NCBI RefSeq assembly: GCF_047675955.1
Contig: NC_132925.1
Location: 20,980,688 to 21,044,687, forward strand
Length of the DNA: 64,000 nt
Direction: 5' to 3'
Source of the DNA: Chlorocebus sabaeus
Taxonomy: Eukaryota; Chordata; Mammalia; Primates; Cercopithecidae
The translations under genes were made by a program, and so were the position numbers. Of the stretch, positions 32,111 to 44,567 are shown piece by piece (the stretch's first letter is position 1; each line of letters starts with the position of its first letter). Below the pieces are notes generated by a model, which saw only the letters and a program-made list of their open reading frames with translations, had not been told where the DNA came from and searched no databases.

Positions 32111-33496
32111 CAGGATACAGAAATACATCATTTTATTGCACTTTGCAGATATTGAATTTTTTACAAATTGAAAATTTGTGGCAGTCCTGTATTGAGCGGG
32201 TCTATTGGTGCTATTTTTCCAACAGCATGTGTTCACTTTATGTCTTTGTGTCATATTTTGATAATTCCCACAATATTTCAAACTTTTTTATTATTATTAC
32301 ATCTGTTATGGTAATCTGCAGTCATCTTTGATGTTACTACTGTAATTGTCTTGAGGCCCCCGAAAATGTACCCATATAAGATGGCAAATTAAATCAATAA
32401 ATGTTGTGTGTGTGTTTGTGTGTGTGTGTCCTGATAATTCCATTGATGGCCATTCCCCCATCAAGGCCTTCCAGGCCTTCCAGTTCCCTGAGGCCTTCCA
32501 GTTCCCTGAGATGCAAAACTATTGAAATTAGGCCAATTAATAACCCTACAATGATCTCTAAGTGTTCATGTGAAAGGAAGAGTCACACGTCTCTCATTTG
32601 AAATAAAAAACTAGAAATTATTAAGCTTAGTGAAAAAGGCATGTCAAAAGCCACAACAGGCCAAAGCTAGGCCTCTTGTGTCGAAGAGTTGGCCAACTTG
32701 CAAATGCAAAGGATAAGTTCTTGAAGGAAATTAAAAGTGCTACTCCAGAGAACACATACATGATTTAAAAAAATAAAACGATCTTACTGACAATACAGAG
32801 AAAGTTTTTCTGGTCTAGATAGAAGATAAAACCAGTCACAACATTTCCTTAAGCCAAAGCTGAATCCAGAGCAAGGCGCTAACTCTTCAATTCTATGAAG
32901 GCAGAGAGGTGAGGAAGCTGCAACAGAAAAGATGGAACATAGCAGAGGTTGGTTCATGAGGTTTGAGAGAAGAAGCTGTCTCCATAACATAAAAGTACAA
33001 GGTGAGGCAGCAAGTGCTCATATAGAAGTTGCAGCAAGTTATCCAGAAGATCTACCTAAAATAATTGATGAAGATGGCTACACTATACAACAGATGTTCA
33101 ATGTAGGTGAAACAGCCTTACATTGGAAGAAGATGCCATGTAGGACTTTCTTAGCTAGAGAGAAGTCAATGCCTAGCTTCTAAGCTTCAAAAGACTGTCT
33201 TTCAAGTTGGGAGCTAATGCAGCTGGTAATTTTAAGCTGGAGTCAATGTTCATTTACCATTTGCAAAATCCTAGGGCCCTTAGAAACTATGACAAATGCT
33301 AAATCAACTCTGCCTGTGCCCTGTAAATGGCATAACAATGACGGGATAATAGCACATCTTCTTACAGCCTAGTTTAATGAATATTTTAATCTCACTGTTT
33401 TATGGGGTATTTTGTCTGTGAATATTACACTGGGATAGCCCTCTGTTGAGATCTACTACTTGGAGACAAAAAGATCCCTTTCAAAATATTGCTACT
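32111..33496 (+). mobile_element. Tigger1 DNA transposon, 5' part
   Basis: Pogo/TcMar-Tigger element. The degraded terminal repeat (CAGGATACAG) and 'TTTATTGCACTTTGCAGAT' are followed by 'AAATGTTGTGTGTG' and the transposase gene start near 32545 ('GATCTCTAAGTGTTCATGTG'). Transposase fragments remain open at 32932-33183 ('RGWFMRFERR', 'VGETALHWKKMPCRTF'). Stops and indels destroy the gene. An L1P enters at about 33497, and the element continues at 36998. Confidence 0.92.
32473..32508. repeat. 18-bp perfect tandem pair in Tigger1
   Basis: AGGCCTTCCAGTTCCCTG occurs twice head to tail, with a 9-bp partial copy at 32464-32472, in the Tigger1 5' UTR. Confidence 0.9.
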
Positions 33497-36400
33497 CAAA
33501 GACAAGAAATAACCAAAATCAGAGCTGAACTAAAAGAGATTGAGACATGAAAAAGCATTCAAAAGATCAATGAAGCCAGGAGTTGGTATTTTGAAAAATT
33601 TAATAAAATGGATACACTGCTGGCTAGATCAATAAAGAAGAGAAGAGATCCAAATATACACAATCAGAAATCACAAAGGGGGTATTATCACTGACCCCAC
33701 AGAAATACAAACAACCATCAGAGAATACTGTAAATACCACTATGCACACAAACTAGAAAACCTATAAGGGATGAATAACTTTCTGGACATATACACCAAT
33801 CCAAGACTGACCAGGAAGAAATTGATTCCCTGAACAGACCAATAACAAGCTCCAAAATTCAATGCATAATAAATAATGTATGAACCAAAACTGCCCAGTA
33901 CCAGCTGGATTCACAGCCAAATTCTACCAGAGGTACAAAGAAGACCTGTTACCATTCCTACTGAAACTACTCAAAAAAAATTGAGGAGGAGGGACTCCTC
34001 TGCAACTCATTCCATGAGACCAGCATCATTCTTATACAAAAACCTTCCAGAAACACAGTGAAAAAAAGAAAACTTCAGGCCAATATTATTGATGAACATT
34101 GATGCAAAAATCCTCAACAAAATACTGGCAAACCAAATTCAGCAGCACATCAAAAAGCTTATTCACCATAATCAAGTAGCCTTTATTACTGAACTGCAAG
34201 GTTGGGTCAGCATACACAAATCAATAACTGTGATTCATCACATAAACAGAACTGAAGACAAAAACACATAATTATCTCAGTAGATTCAGAAAAGGCTCTG
34301 AATAAAAGTCAACACCTCTTTATGTTAAAAACTCTCAGTAAACTAGGTATTGAAGGAATATACTTCAAAATAATAAGAGCCATCTATGACAAACCCACAG
34401 CCAATATCATACTGAATGGGCAAAAGTTGGAAGCATTTGCCTTGAAAACCAGCATAAGACAGGGATGCCCTCTCTCACGACTCCTGTTCAGTATGGTATT
34501 GGAAGTCCTGGCCAGAGCACTCAGGCAAGACAAATAAATAAAGGCATAAATATAGGAACTGAGGAAGTCAAACTATCCCTACTTGCAGATGACAGATTCT
34601 ATATCCAGAAAATTCCATAGTCTTGGTCCAAAAGCTATTTCAGCTGCTAAACAACTTCAGCAAATTAAAATCAACATACAAAAATCACTAGTATTCCTAT
34701 ACACCAACAACAGTCAAACTGCAAGCCAAATCAGGAACACAATCCCATTCACAATTGCTGCAAAACAAATAAAATACCTAGGAACACAGCTAACCAGGAA
34801 GGTGAAAGATCTCTACAATGAAAATTTAAAAACATACCTCAAAGAAATCAAAGAAGACACAAATAATTGGAAACACATTCCATGCTCATGGATTAGAAGA
34901 ATCAATATTGTTAAAATGGTCATACTGCCCAAAGCAATTTACAGACTCAATGCTATTCCCATCAAACTACCAGTGACATTTTTCACAGAATTAGAAGAAA
35001 ACTATTTTAAAATTTACATGGAACCAAAAAGAGTCCAAATAGGTAAGGCAATCCTAAGCAAAAAGAACAAAGCTGGAGGCATCATATTACCTGACTCCAA
35101 ACTATACTACAGGACTACAGTAACCAAAACAGCATGACACTGGTAAAAATAAATAAATAAATAAATAAATAATAAATCAGACACACAGAGCAATGGAACA
35201 GAATAGAGAGCCCAGAAATAAGAAATAAGATTGCACACCTACAACTATCTGATCTTCAACAAAGCTGAAAAAAAACAAGCAATTGGGAATGGATTTCCTA
35301 TTCAATAAATGGTGCTGGGATAACTGGCTAGCCATATGCAGAAGACTGAAATCGGACCCCTCCCTTACACCTTAGGCAAAAATTAGCTCAAGATGGATTA
35401 AATGTAAAACCCAAAACCCTGGAAGACAACCTAGGCAATACCATTTTGGACATGGGAATGAGCAAAGATTTCATGATAAAGATGCCAAAAGCAATTGTAA
35501 CAAAAGCAAAATTTGATAAATGGGAGCTAATTGAACTAAAGGACTTCTGCACAGCAAAGGAAACTATCAACAGGGTAAACAGACAACTTACAGAATGGGA
35601 GAAAATATTTGCAAATGTTGCATCTGACAAAGGTCTAGTATCCAGCATCTATAAGGAAGTTCAACAAATTTACAAGAAAAAATAACCCCATTAAAAAGTG
35701 GGCAAAGAACACAGACAGTTTTCAAAAGATGACATACATGTGGCCAACAAGCATATGAAGAAAAACTCAATAGCACTGATTATTAGAGAAATGCAAATCA
35801 AAACCACAGTGGGATACCATCTCAGATCAGTCAGAATGGCTATTATTATTAACAAGTAGTCAAAAAACAACAGGTGCTCCTGAGGCTGTGGAGAAAAGAG
35901 AATGCTTATACACTGTCGGTGGGAGTGTAAGGCAGTTCAATCATTGTGGAAAGAAGAGTGGTGATTCCTCAAAGAGCTAAAAACATAACTACCATTCGAC
36001 CCAGCAATTCCATCACTGGGTATATACCCAAAGGGATATAAATCGTTCCACTATAAAGGCATATGCATATGTATTTTCATTGCAGCACTATTCAGAATAG
36101 CAAAGATATAGAAACAGTATAAATGCCCATCAATGGCAGATTGGATAAGGAAAATGTGGTATATGTAACTATGAAACACCACACAGCCAAAAAGAACAAC
36201 AAGATCATGTCCTTTGCAAAAACATGGATGGAGCCACAGGCCATTATCCTTAGCAAACTAAATCAGGAAGAGGAAACCAAGTACCGCACGTTCTCACGTA
36301 TAAGTGGGAGCTAAATGATGAAAACACATGGACTCAGAAGTAAACAACAGACACTAGAGCCTATTTGAGTGTGGAGGGTGGGTGGAGAAAGAGGAACAGA

Positions 36401-36530
36401 AAAAATAACTATTGGGCACGAGTCTTAGTACCTGGATGATGAAATAGTCTGTATAACAAACCCCTGTGACACAAATTTACCTACATACCAATCCTGCACA
36501 TGTACCCCTGAACCTAAAATAAGTTTATAT
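33497..36530 (+). mobile_element. 5'-truncated L1P nested in Tigger1
   Basis: L1 sequence from the endonuclease-RT linker of ORF2 to the 3' end ('CATGTACCCCTGAACCTAAAA'). ORF2 is broken by many stops. Surviving open pieces at 34089-34271, 34322-34537 and 34583-35137 show RT and post-RT text ('GQKLEAFALKTSIRQG', 'IRRINIVKM'). The FADD region is damaged. The 3' UTR style suggests L1PB or an old L1PA. A (TAAA)n run sits at 35143-35175. Confidence 0.9.
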
Positions 36531-36997
36531 GTAAACTTTATATAATATATAATATTATATAAACAATATATATTATATTATTATATTATATATTATTATG
36601 TATATTATATTACACTAGTAATATTAGTAAACTAATATGTTATATCACATGTAATATATGTAATATTATATTATTACATAAAATATAATACATATCACAT
36701 ATATATTATATATTATATATTACATATTTAATATATGTTATATATGCAATATATATGTAGTATATAATATATGTAATATATAATATAATATATAATAATC
36801 TATGTGATATATATGTGTGATGTAATATTTTATGTAACATATATAATATATTATATGTATTACATATATGTGATATAATATATTAGTTTAATATTACTAT
36901 GTAATATTATCATATATGTAACATATTACATATTAATATGATATTATGATTATATATTATATGTGACATATATGTGACATTTTATATATTTTATATA
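36531..36997. repeat. AT-rich satellite-like tract (about 0.47 kb)
   Basis: Almost pure A and T with repeated ATAT, TATAAT and TGTAATAT variants, starting where the L1P poly(A) tail should be and ending at the Tigger1 junction. It is best read as an expanded and mutated A-tail microsatellite. Confidence 0.88.
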
Positions 36998-38082
36998 TGC
37001 TCATTGACAAAGCACCTGGTCACCCAAGAGCTCTGATGGAGATGTGCAAGGAAATTAACGTTATTTTCACACCTAACACAACATCGTTCTGCAGTCCATG
37101 GATCAAGGAATCATTTTGACTTTCAACCCTTTTATTTAAGAAATACATTCCATAATGCTATAGCTGCTGCCATACATAGTTATTCCTGTGATGGATCTGG
37201 GAAAATTAAATTGAAAAACGTGTGGAAAGGGCTTGCCATTTTAGAAGCCATTAAGAACATCCATGAATCATGGGAGGAAGTCAAAATAACAACACTAACA
37301 AGAGTTTGGAAGAAGTGGATTCCAGCCCTTATGGATGGATCTGAGGGGTTCAAGACTTCAATGCAGGAAGTAACTGCAGATGTGGTGGAAATAGCTAAAG
37401 AACTAGAATTAGAAGTAGAGCCTGATAATTTAATTAAATTGTAGCAATCTTATGATAAAGCTTGAATGAATGAGAAGTTGCTTTTTATAGTTAAGCAAAG
37501 AAAGTGCTTTCTTTAGACAGAATCTACTCCTGATGAAGATGCTATGAACATTGTTGAAATGACAACAAAGGATTTAAAATATCACATAAACTTAGTGGGT
37601 AAAGCAGCAATTTTGAGAGGATTGACTCCAATTTTGAAAGAAGCTCTACTGTGGGTAAAATGCTATCAAAGAGCACCATATGCTACAGAGATTTTTTTTG
37701 TGAAAGAGTCAATCAATGCAGCACACTTCCACATTGCCTTATTGTAAGAAATTGCCACGCCAACCTTCAGCAACCACCAACCCGATAAGTCAGCAGCCAT
37801 AAACATGAAAGCCAGACCCTCCATGAACAAAAAGATTATGACTTGCTGAAGGCTCTGATGATTAGCATGCTTGGCAAAAAAAAAAAAAAAAAAAAAAAAA
37901 GTATTTTTAGTTAACTTACATGTACTGCTTTTTTTAGACATAATGCCATTGCACACCTACTGGAGTGTAAACATAACTTTTATATTCACTGGGAAACCAA
38001 AAACATTGTGTGACTTTATTACAATATTTACTTTATTGTGGTGGTCTGGAACTGAACCTACAATATACCCGAATATACAGGT
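36998..38082 (+). mobile_element. Tigger1 DNA transposon, 3' part
   Basis: Transposase text resumes exactly where it stopped ('TGCTCATTGACAAAGCACC', 'AAGAGCTCTGATGGAGATG'). A remnant frame lies at 37211-37444 ('ESWEEVKITTLTRVWKKW') and another at 37544-37747. Then follows the 3' UTR with an A-run at 37874-37900, and the decayed terminal repeat near 38070-38082. No transposase can be made. Confidence 0.92.
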
Positions 38083-38625
38083 TTCTTGCATATACCCAAA
38101 AGCATGAAAGCAGGTACTCAATCAGATATTTGTACACCTATGTTCATAGCGGCATTATTCACCACAGTCAAAAGGTGAAACCAATTCAGATGTCTATCAA
38201 CAAATGAATAGATAAATAAAATGTAATATATACATACAATGGAATATTATTGAGCCTTAAAAGGAAATGATGTTCTGATACATGCTACAACATGGATGAT
38301 CATTAAAGACGTTATGCTAAGTGAAATAAGCCAAACACAGAAAGACATATATTGTATAATTCATTTATAGAAGGTACTAGAATAGTCAAATGCATAGAGA
38401 CAGAAAGTAAAATAATGATTATAAGGGACTGGAATGAGAGAGAATGAAGAGTTACTGTTTATTGGGTTCAGAGTTTCAGTTGGGGATGGTGAAAACGTTG
38501 TTGATGGATGATGGTAATGGTTGCACAACAATATTAATGTATTCAATGCCACTAAACTATACACTTAAGAAAGTTGTAATGGTAAGTTTTACGCTATGTT
38601 TTACCACAATGCAAAATTGACTTAT
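38083..38625 (+). mobile_element. L1M 3' end, right part
   Basis: This resumes the outer L1M ('GCATATACCCAAAAGCATG', 'GGAATATTATTGAGCC', 'GTTATGCTAAGTGAAATAAG') through a 3' UTR with 'AAACTATACACTTAAGAAAG'. Confidence 0.82.
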
Positions 38626-39354
38626 GGTAATGTTAGATTTTGATCTGAACCACCAAACATCCCTAATATTGTCCTGTCAAGGGGAATCTCAGACACCATG
38701 AAGCATATGACAAGAAGGCTCCACAAATATGAGCATTTCCCCATTTTACTGGCAAACAAGTGATGGGTCTTACTCAACCAGAATTCTCCCTTCTTCCAGA
38801 TAGTCTTACAGCTGTTTTAGGGGCAATGTCTAGACCTCATCTACAAGGATACCAGGGCACAACCAAGGTTCCCTAATGCCTGTTAACATGATGTTTCTCT
38901 TCCTGGTCGGGCCATATATTCCTTCTCTGGAAATTGGTAGGAAGGTACAGTATCTGTGGTTATTCTGTATACTTTAGGATGCCTTCATTCCTAGTTATAA
39001 ATATGTTATCTTGTATATTATGACTTGTTTGTCAGTCTGTACTTGCTCATGCCTTATTGCATGTCATGTAAAGAAATGTTCATCTATCATCTACTTACTT
39101 TCTGTAAGGGGCTCTATTTGTTTGTTCATTGATTTGTTCTGCAGATTCCTTCCATTTTCATGCTCACTCTGTGACTGAGGGCCTAAGTAAGCCATATGGT
39201 GCATCAGCTTGGAGACAGATAAGAGGCAACCAGAATCCAGCTGTCAGCACTGTTGTTATTTACCCCAGTGACTATGCCTGTATTTATCATACTAGAGTTC
39301 TTCCTGCTGAGAGTCATTTTGCCTGTCTCCAACAGTGAAAGCACTTGGCAAGTG
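38626..39354. other. No recognised feature
   Basis: Single-copy-looking DNA. ORF 39129-39338 has no recognised domain. Confidence 0.45.
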
Positions 39355-39475
39355 TCTGTCTTCTCTAAATCTGAGTAAAATGGAGACAATTATTCTTCCT
39401 AGGGTTTTGACGATTAAATGAGAGAAAATATGGCATACAGTTAAAACATAAAGACATTCAATAAATGTTCTATGA
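39355..39475 (-). mobile_element. MIR SINE fragment
   Basis: 'CTGAGTAAAATGGAGACAAT', 'ATTAAATGAGAGAAAATATG' and 'TCAATAAATGTTC' are the reverse complement of the MIR core. Confidence 0.7.
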
Positions 39476-39489
39476 GTATACATATGAGA

Positions 39490-39695
39490 TATGTATCAGA
39501 CACTTTTTGTGTGCAAAATTTAATCCCTTAGTAACCCTATATGAAACATTTATCCTACTTTTACTGATAAACAATCTGAGGCTTGGGAAGGTTAAATGAA
39601 ATATCCCGAGTTACACAGACTAATTTTACTCCAAGTCTGTGGAATTCCATGTTCCCAGTATCACATCATCCTTTACCAAAGAGCTAATGAACTGA
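39490..39695 (+). mobile_element. MIR SINE
   Basis: 'AACCCTATATGAAACATTTATCC', 'CTGAGGCTTGGGAAGGTTAA' and 'GTTACACAGACTAA' follow the plus-strand MIR order. It sits next to an oppositely oriented MIR. Confidence 0.7.
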
Positions 39696-39889
39696 GAAAG
39701 GATAACACCGTTGGAAATATCTGAGATGTATTAAGACCAACAGTCTTTTAATACTATTTAAATAGGATAGCAAATTGATTTGCCTTCTACCAAGGTTATC
39801 TTAGTAATACCTAGAAAAGATTTAGAGTTTTGTGCATTCTCTTGACCTAAAATTCCAAGAATTGATTTCAATTAATAGAAACTACTTCA

Positions 39890-40260
39890 TAAGGAAGAAA
39901 TGAAAGATATCTGCAAGAATTTAGGCACAAAAATCTTCACCATAGTTGTCAATAATTGCGAAAAATTACAAAGCACCTAAACATTCTTAAGTAGGAAGTC
40001 AGTTAAATTACAAAATCTAATAGAATGTTATGCCATTATAAGTCTTATAGATGTATTTTTGACACACACATACATAAAAACAGCATGTACAGGGTGGGCT
40101 GTGCACATGCAGAAAATGACCTAGAAACATATATTCCAAAAGGTGAACAACTATCTCTAAGTCACATGAGATTATGGGTCATCATTCTCTCTTATCCGTA
40201 TTTCTGATTTTTCTAAAATAAATATATACTACTTATCTACTAAAAACATTATTTCAGATT
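39890..40260 (+). mobile_element. Old L1 (L1ME/L1MC-like) 3' end
   Basis: 'GTCAATAATTGCGAAAAATTAC', 'ATGTTATGCCATTATAAG', 'GAGATTATGGGTCATCATT' and 'TTTTCTAAAATAAATATATAC' follow the order of an ancient L1 3' UTR. Confidence 0.55.
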
Positions 40261-41338
40261 TTTACTAAAAGGATGAATAATAAGATATTGATTAAAGGAA
40301 AAATTGGGGAAATTATCATTATAAAGAAATAACTGACACATCAGAAATATTTAAGGGATGTTTCTGTGATTAATAAAACTCTAAAGAGAAATTATGAAAG
40401 GAAATTAACAAGGAAATACCACATTCTTTTGATTCAAGAGAAAATACAGAGATCCAAATGGGATAAATGACAAGGAGCTTCCCTGATTTCTCTTTGACAT
40501 CACGTATAATAGAAGAGTACATCATAACAAAGCCCTGAGCAGCACAGTAGTATAGTATAAATGAGCATTTCCAAATATGTCCTATGGATAATACAAGTCC
40601 CACCAGATGAATATTAGTAATATCAGTCTATGGTCAAATAAGCTTGTGAAGTGCTTGGTTTTTAAAAAGCTACACCAATTTCTTTATTGCAGGATTTCTC
40701 AAACCCTTTGATATGCTTCATGTACTATGAGTCACAAAAACAGATATAAGATGCATGCAACATTCACTAAATAAATGGAATTACATCATTATTTTGGCTT
40801 CTCTTTCAGAAATAATATTCCAGAAGACACTCTGAAAAGCTGGATTTAAGGAGCATATGGAGGGAGCCTACATAACTGAGCAGAATACTCACCAAAGGCA
40901 AGTGAAATTGAATATATGAAGTTTACATAGAGGCATTTCGAAAAATATCAGGCAAAAACTAATAGGAGAAATGAGGAGGCTGGGGTTGGTAAATATAAAG
41001 AGAAGACAGGTTCAGGGTAAGCTAAAACTGTCAGATTTTTATAAATAAGACTACAATGAGTCAATTCAGACCTTCAAAGTCTGTGCCCTTAAGTATCACT
41101 GACTGACTACTTCCTTCTCTCTAGGCTATCCTTACTGAAATATCTAATACAAACTAATATTCTTCTGTATAACAAGATATTAAAATAGGATCCCTCTCCC
41201 TGTTTTGGCTGAGACCTCAGAGAGATAGGTACCTACTATTGCCACATTCTCAAGCAGCATGCTAGACTGTGCAGGGCTTCTAAAAAAGCAGCAAAGAGCC
41301 AAGTTTGTAACACTTTCCAGCCTTCTAGAAAAGATAAG
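40261..41338. other. No recognised feature
   Basis: No recognised repeat or gene. Confidence 0.45.
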
Positions 41339-41343
41339 GAAGC

Positions 41344-41729
41344 TGTATTAGACTGTTCTCGCATTGCTACTACCTGAGACTGAGTAATTTATCTAAAAAT
41401 TTTTAAAAAGGTTTAATCGGCTCACAGTTCTGTGGGCTGTACAGGCTTCTACCTCTCGGGAGGCCTCAGGAAACTTACAGTCATGGTGGAAGGCAAAGGG
41501 AAGCCATCTTCACATGGCAGACAAGAGAGAGAGAGTGAAGGGGGAGGTGCTAACACTTTTAAACAACCAGATCTTGTAAGAGCTCTATCACGAGACAGCA
41601 TTAGGGGATGGTGCTAAACCATTAGAAACCACCCCCATGATCCAATTCCCTCCAACCAGGACTCACCTCGAATACAGGGGATCACAATTCAACATGAGAT
41701 TTGAGTGGGGACATAGCTAAACCATATCA
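41344..41729 (-). mobile_element. MST-class MaLR solo LTR
   Basis: On the minus strand it reads TGATATGGTTTAGCTATGTC to ACAGTCTAATACA, about 386 bp. A perfect 5-bp duplication GAAGC lies at 41339-41343 and 41730-41734. No internal sequence is attached, so it is a solo LTR. Confidence 0.9.
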
Positions 41730-41992
41730 GAAGCCAAATGGTGAGAAAACTCCTTTAGAGAGAATTGTTGGTGGGTTGTGAGCCTTGGAAAGCAGGTCCT
41801 TCTACTTTCCTCAAACCTTGTGAGAGTCTTTAGAAAGACCACTTGGAGGGCTTAATATGTATCCTTGGGTTTGCAGATACAGAGTATAATTTCCCAATAA
41901 GTTTCAGACACCTGGCTGAAAGTAAGAGGTGTTGTGTGGAGCTCCTACTTTGAAGACAGAGCAAGCACGATAGCCATATTTGGGACAGCATA

Positions 41993-42366
41993 TATCTTGG
42001 TCAGCTCAGGCTGCTATAACAAAATATTATAACCCAAGTGGCTTAAACAACAGATATTTATTTCTCACAATTCTGTAGCTGAGAGATCCAAGATCAAGGT
42101 ACTGATTGGTCAGATTCTGGTGAGGGTCTTTTTCCTCATTTGTAAGCAGCTGTCTTCTCACAGTGTCCTCACATGGCAGAGAGAGGAAGGGGAATCAAGT
42201 TCTCTGGCGTCTCTTTTTATAAGGACACTAATCCCATCATGGGGGTCCCACTCTCATGACCTCATCTAAACCTAATCATTTCTCAAAGGCCTTGCCTCCT
42301 AATACCATTACCTTGTGGGTAAGGATTTCAACATGAATTTAGTGGGGACACATTCAGTCCATAACA
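41993..42366 (-). mobile_element. MLT1A/B-like MaLR LTR
   Basis: 'GGTCAGCTCAGGCTGCTATA', 'GTGGCTTAAACAACAGATAT', 'GTGTCCTCACATGGCAGAG' and 'CATTCAGTCCATAACA' give an MLT1 LTR in reverse, about 260 bp from the MST LTR and in the same orientation. It is independent, to judge by the different family. Confidence 0.78.
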
Positions 42367-43305
42367 GTCTGTAATTCCAGAGTTGCTTGGGACAAGGGAT
42401 GTGTTGATACTTCTCCCGGACTAGGGATGGTCAGAGGTCAGAATCTGCCTGCCTGGGGCACTGCCTGGAGGTGTGGGAAACCCAGTGCATAAAAGCTAAA
42501 GTTGTACTGCCAGAGGTTTGAAGACTGAAGAAGGAGTTTTAAGTACCAGCTAAAAAAAAATAGTTATTGAACTATAAATAGAGATCTCTGTAGTTTGGAG
42601 AAGAGGTCCCTGAAGACCAACAAAGCCTCCCACGAGGCTCAGCTTTAAATATACGCTAAGGGTAGAAGAAGCCAAGTCTTTATAAATTGGGGTCAGTCAT
42701 GCAAAACCTTTCCTGGTTATTACCCATTTCTCGTTTCCCTATGGTTCAAACCTGGGATATGGTTCAGAAGCCCAGGATAGAAAGCGAGAAGGGAAGAGGA
42801 GCTGGTATGGAAAAGAGAGGGAGAAAAAGAAACCTAACCTGAACCCATCCCTCTGACAGAAGATAGAAACTGAAGTAAAAGAGAAGTTTAACTTAGTTTT
42901 GACTATTTCATGATTCTCAATGTTTTATTCACTTAAACTAGAATCTTTGAATAGGAGAAGAAGACTTGATATCTGAGCATTTAGATCTTAGCCAAAGGCA
43001 AAGAAACAACTATTTTCATAGAAAAAATTTGAATGAGAGATGGGGATGAATAAAATGATTTCCAAGTATGCCTTAAATGTTTTTCTCCTTCAACATATAA
43101 GTTAAACTTACAACCCTTGAGGAGTAACTGGAAATTCATTTTTATTCCTCACTATTTTTAAAGACCATCTACCTCTGTTTCCTTACTATCCACTTAGTCC
43201 TTGTATCCTTGAAACTCATTGTCTATAGAAATTGCCAATACAAGTTACTAGGGAGTTCTATCAAATAAGATTTTTTAAGAAAGAATCCCATTATAATGTA
43301 AACTA
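42367..43305. other. No recognised feature
   Basis: No recognised repeat or gene. Confidence 0.45.
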
Positions 43306-43520
43306 TTTTAGAAAAATCAAATCCAGCCTCATGCTAGAGAAGAATACATCATGTCATAGTTGGTTTTATTCCCAAAACACAAGAAGTTTCCTATTGGGGC
43401 ATTATTAAAATAATTCATCACATCAGTTAGTCAAAGGAGGAAAAATGATGTGATTATTATAAAATTCATAAAATAATTACTGATTTTAACAAATCTTAGA
43501 AAATGAATAAGACTAATGCC
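43306..43520 (+). mobile_element. Ancient L1 ORF2 fragment
   Basis: 'CTAGAGAAGAATACATCATG', 'GTTTTATTCCCAAAACACAAG' and 'AAAATAATTCATCACATCAG' parallel the RT-domain text of old L1 (H-I/D-H-D-Q-V-G-F-I-P region). Strongly decayed. Confidence 0.5.
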
Positions 43521-43747
43521 TTCTTGTGATAAGGATCCTCTTAGATTGAACATTTGACAGAATTGTGCCTGTGAGCCTGGCCAGATGTTTTGCTACTTGA
43601 CTATACCACCCACCTATGATGAGGGATTCGTGTCTAGGTTACACAACCAAAGAAGCTGTGATAAAAAGCTGGCAACACAATACCCCAATTGCTTCCAAGA
43701 CAACTAAGTAAACACAGTGTCATCTCATGGTACACTTGGAGAAGGGC

Positions 43748-43902
43748 AATGATTCTCTAACCTAGCTGCACATTAAAATCACCTGGCCAACTTTTAAAAC
43801 ATACTGACACAGGGAGTACAGGACTCAGCTCAGAGATTCAGACTCAATTCACCTAAAGTGAGGCCAAGGCCTTTTTGTTTTTAAGTTTCCCAGGTATATA
43901 GT
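43748..43902 (+). mobile_element. MER5-like hAT-Charlie fragment
   Basis: 'GATTCTCTAACCTAGCTGCAC' and 'TTAAAATCACCTGGCCAAC' match the start of MER5-type elements. A MER2 enters at its right side. Confidence 0.55.
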
Positions 43903-43903
43903 A

Positions 43904-44328
43904 CAACTGACCCTTGAACAGGGCAGGGATTAGGGGCACTGAATCCTCATACAGTTGAAACTCCACAGATGACTTTTGACTCTCCACATAAACTTAATTA
44001 ATAGTCTACTGTTAACTGGAAGCCTTACCAATAACATAACTCAGCACATATTTGGTATGTTATATGTATTATATACTGTACTCTTGCAATAAAGTAATCT
44101 GGAGAAAAGAAAATGATACAAAGAAAATCATAAGGAAGAGAAAATATATTTACTGTTAAGCATAAGTGGATCATCATAAAGATCTTCATCCTTGTCATCA
44201 TCACAGCGAGTAGGGAAGGAGGAAGAGGAGGGGTTGGTCTTGCTGTTTCAGGGATGGCAGAAGTGGAAGAAAATCCGCATATAAGTGGACCCAAGCAGTT
44301 CAAACCTGTGTTGTTCAAAGGTCAACTG
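43904..44328 (+). mobile_element. MER2 (Tigger-family MITE)
   Basis: A complete 425-bp element with terminal repeats CAACTGACCCTTGAACA and TGTTCAAAGGTCAACTG and a TA duplication on both sides (43902-43903, 44329-44330). Internal landmarks 'GGAAGCCTTACCAATAACAT' and 'GGATCATCATAAAGATCTTC' agree with MER2. It codes for no transposase. Confidence 0.93.
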
Positions 44329-44567
44329 TATTTCATCATTAAACAAAGGAGGTGTGATTTACTCCTTGGCAGCAGCAAAGCTGTGGTGTGGGAAGCCTTT
44401 TGAAAACTAATGGTAATTTTTCCTCTCATCAAAGATACACAGTCTTGTAAATTGAACAGTCCTACTCAATAACTCAGAAAGTAAAGAAATACCTTTCTTC
44501 AGGACAGATCTGGTTTCTGGTTATGTACTTACTTCAAAAGCTATGTTTTTAGTCCCTCTGAACTTTA

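Noticed and set aside
32932..33183. Possible domesticated transposase gene
   Set aside because: Clearly Tigger1 transposase text, but the gene is broken by stops on both sides and split by an L1P. The DDE domain is incomplete, so it is a relic.
34583..35137. 184-codon ORF as a gene
   Set aside because: It is a fragment of decayed L1P ORF2 within the Tigger1 insertion, with stops upstream and downstream and the RT active site lost.
41344..42366. MST and MLT1 LTRs as the two ends of one provirus
   Set aside because: They belong to different families, the MST LTR has its own perfect GAAGC duplication, and there is no internal sequence between them.
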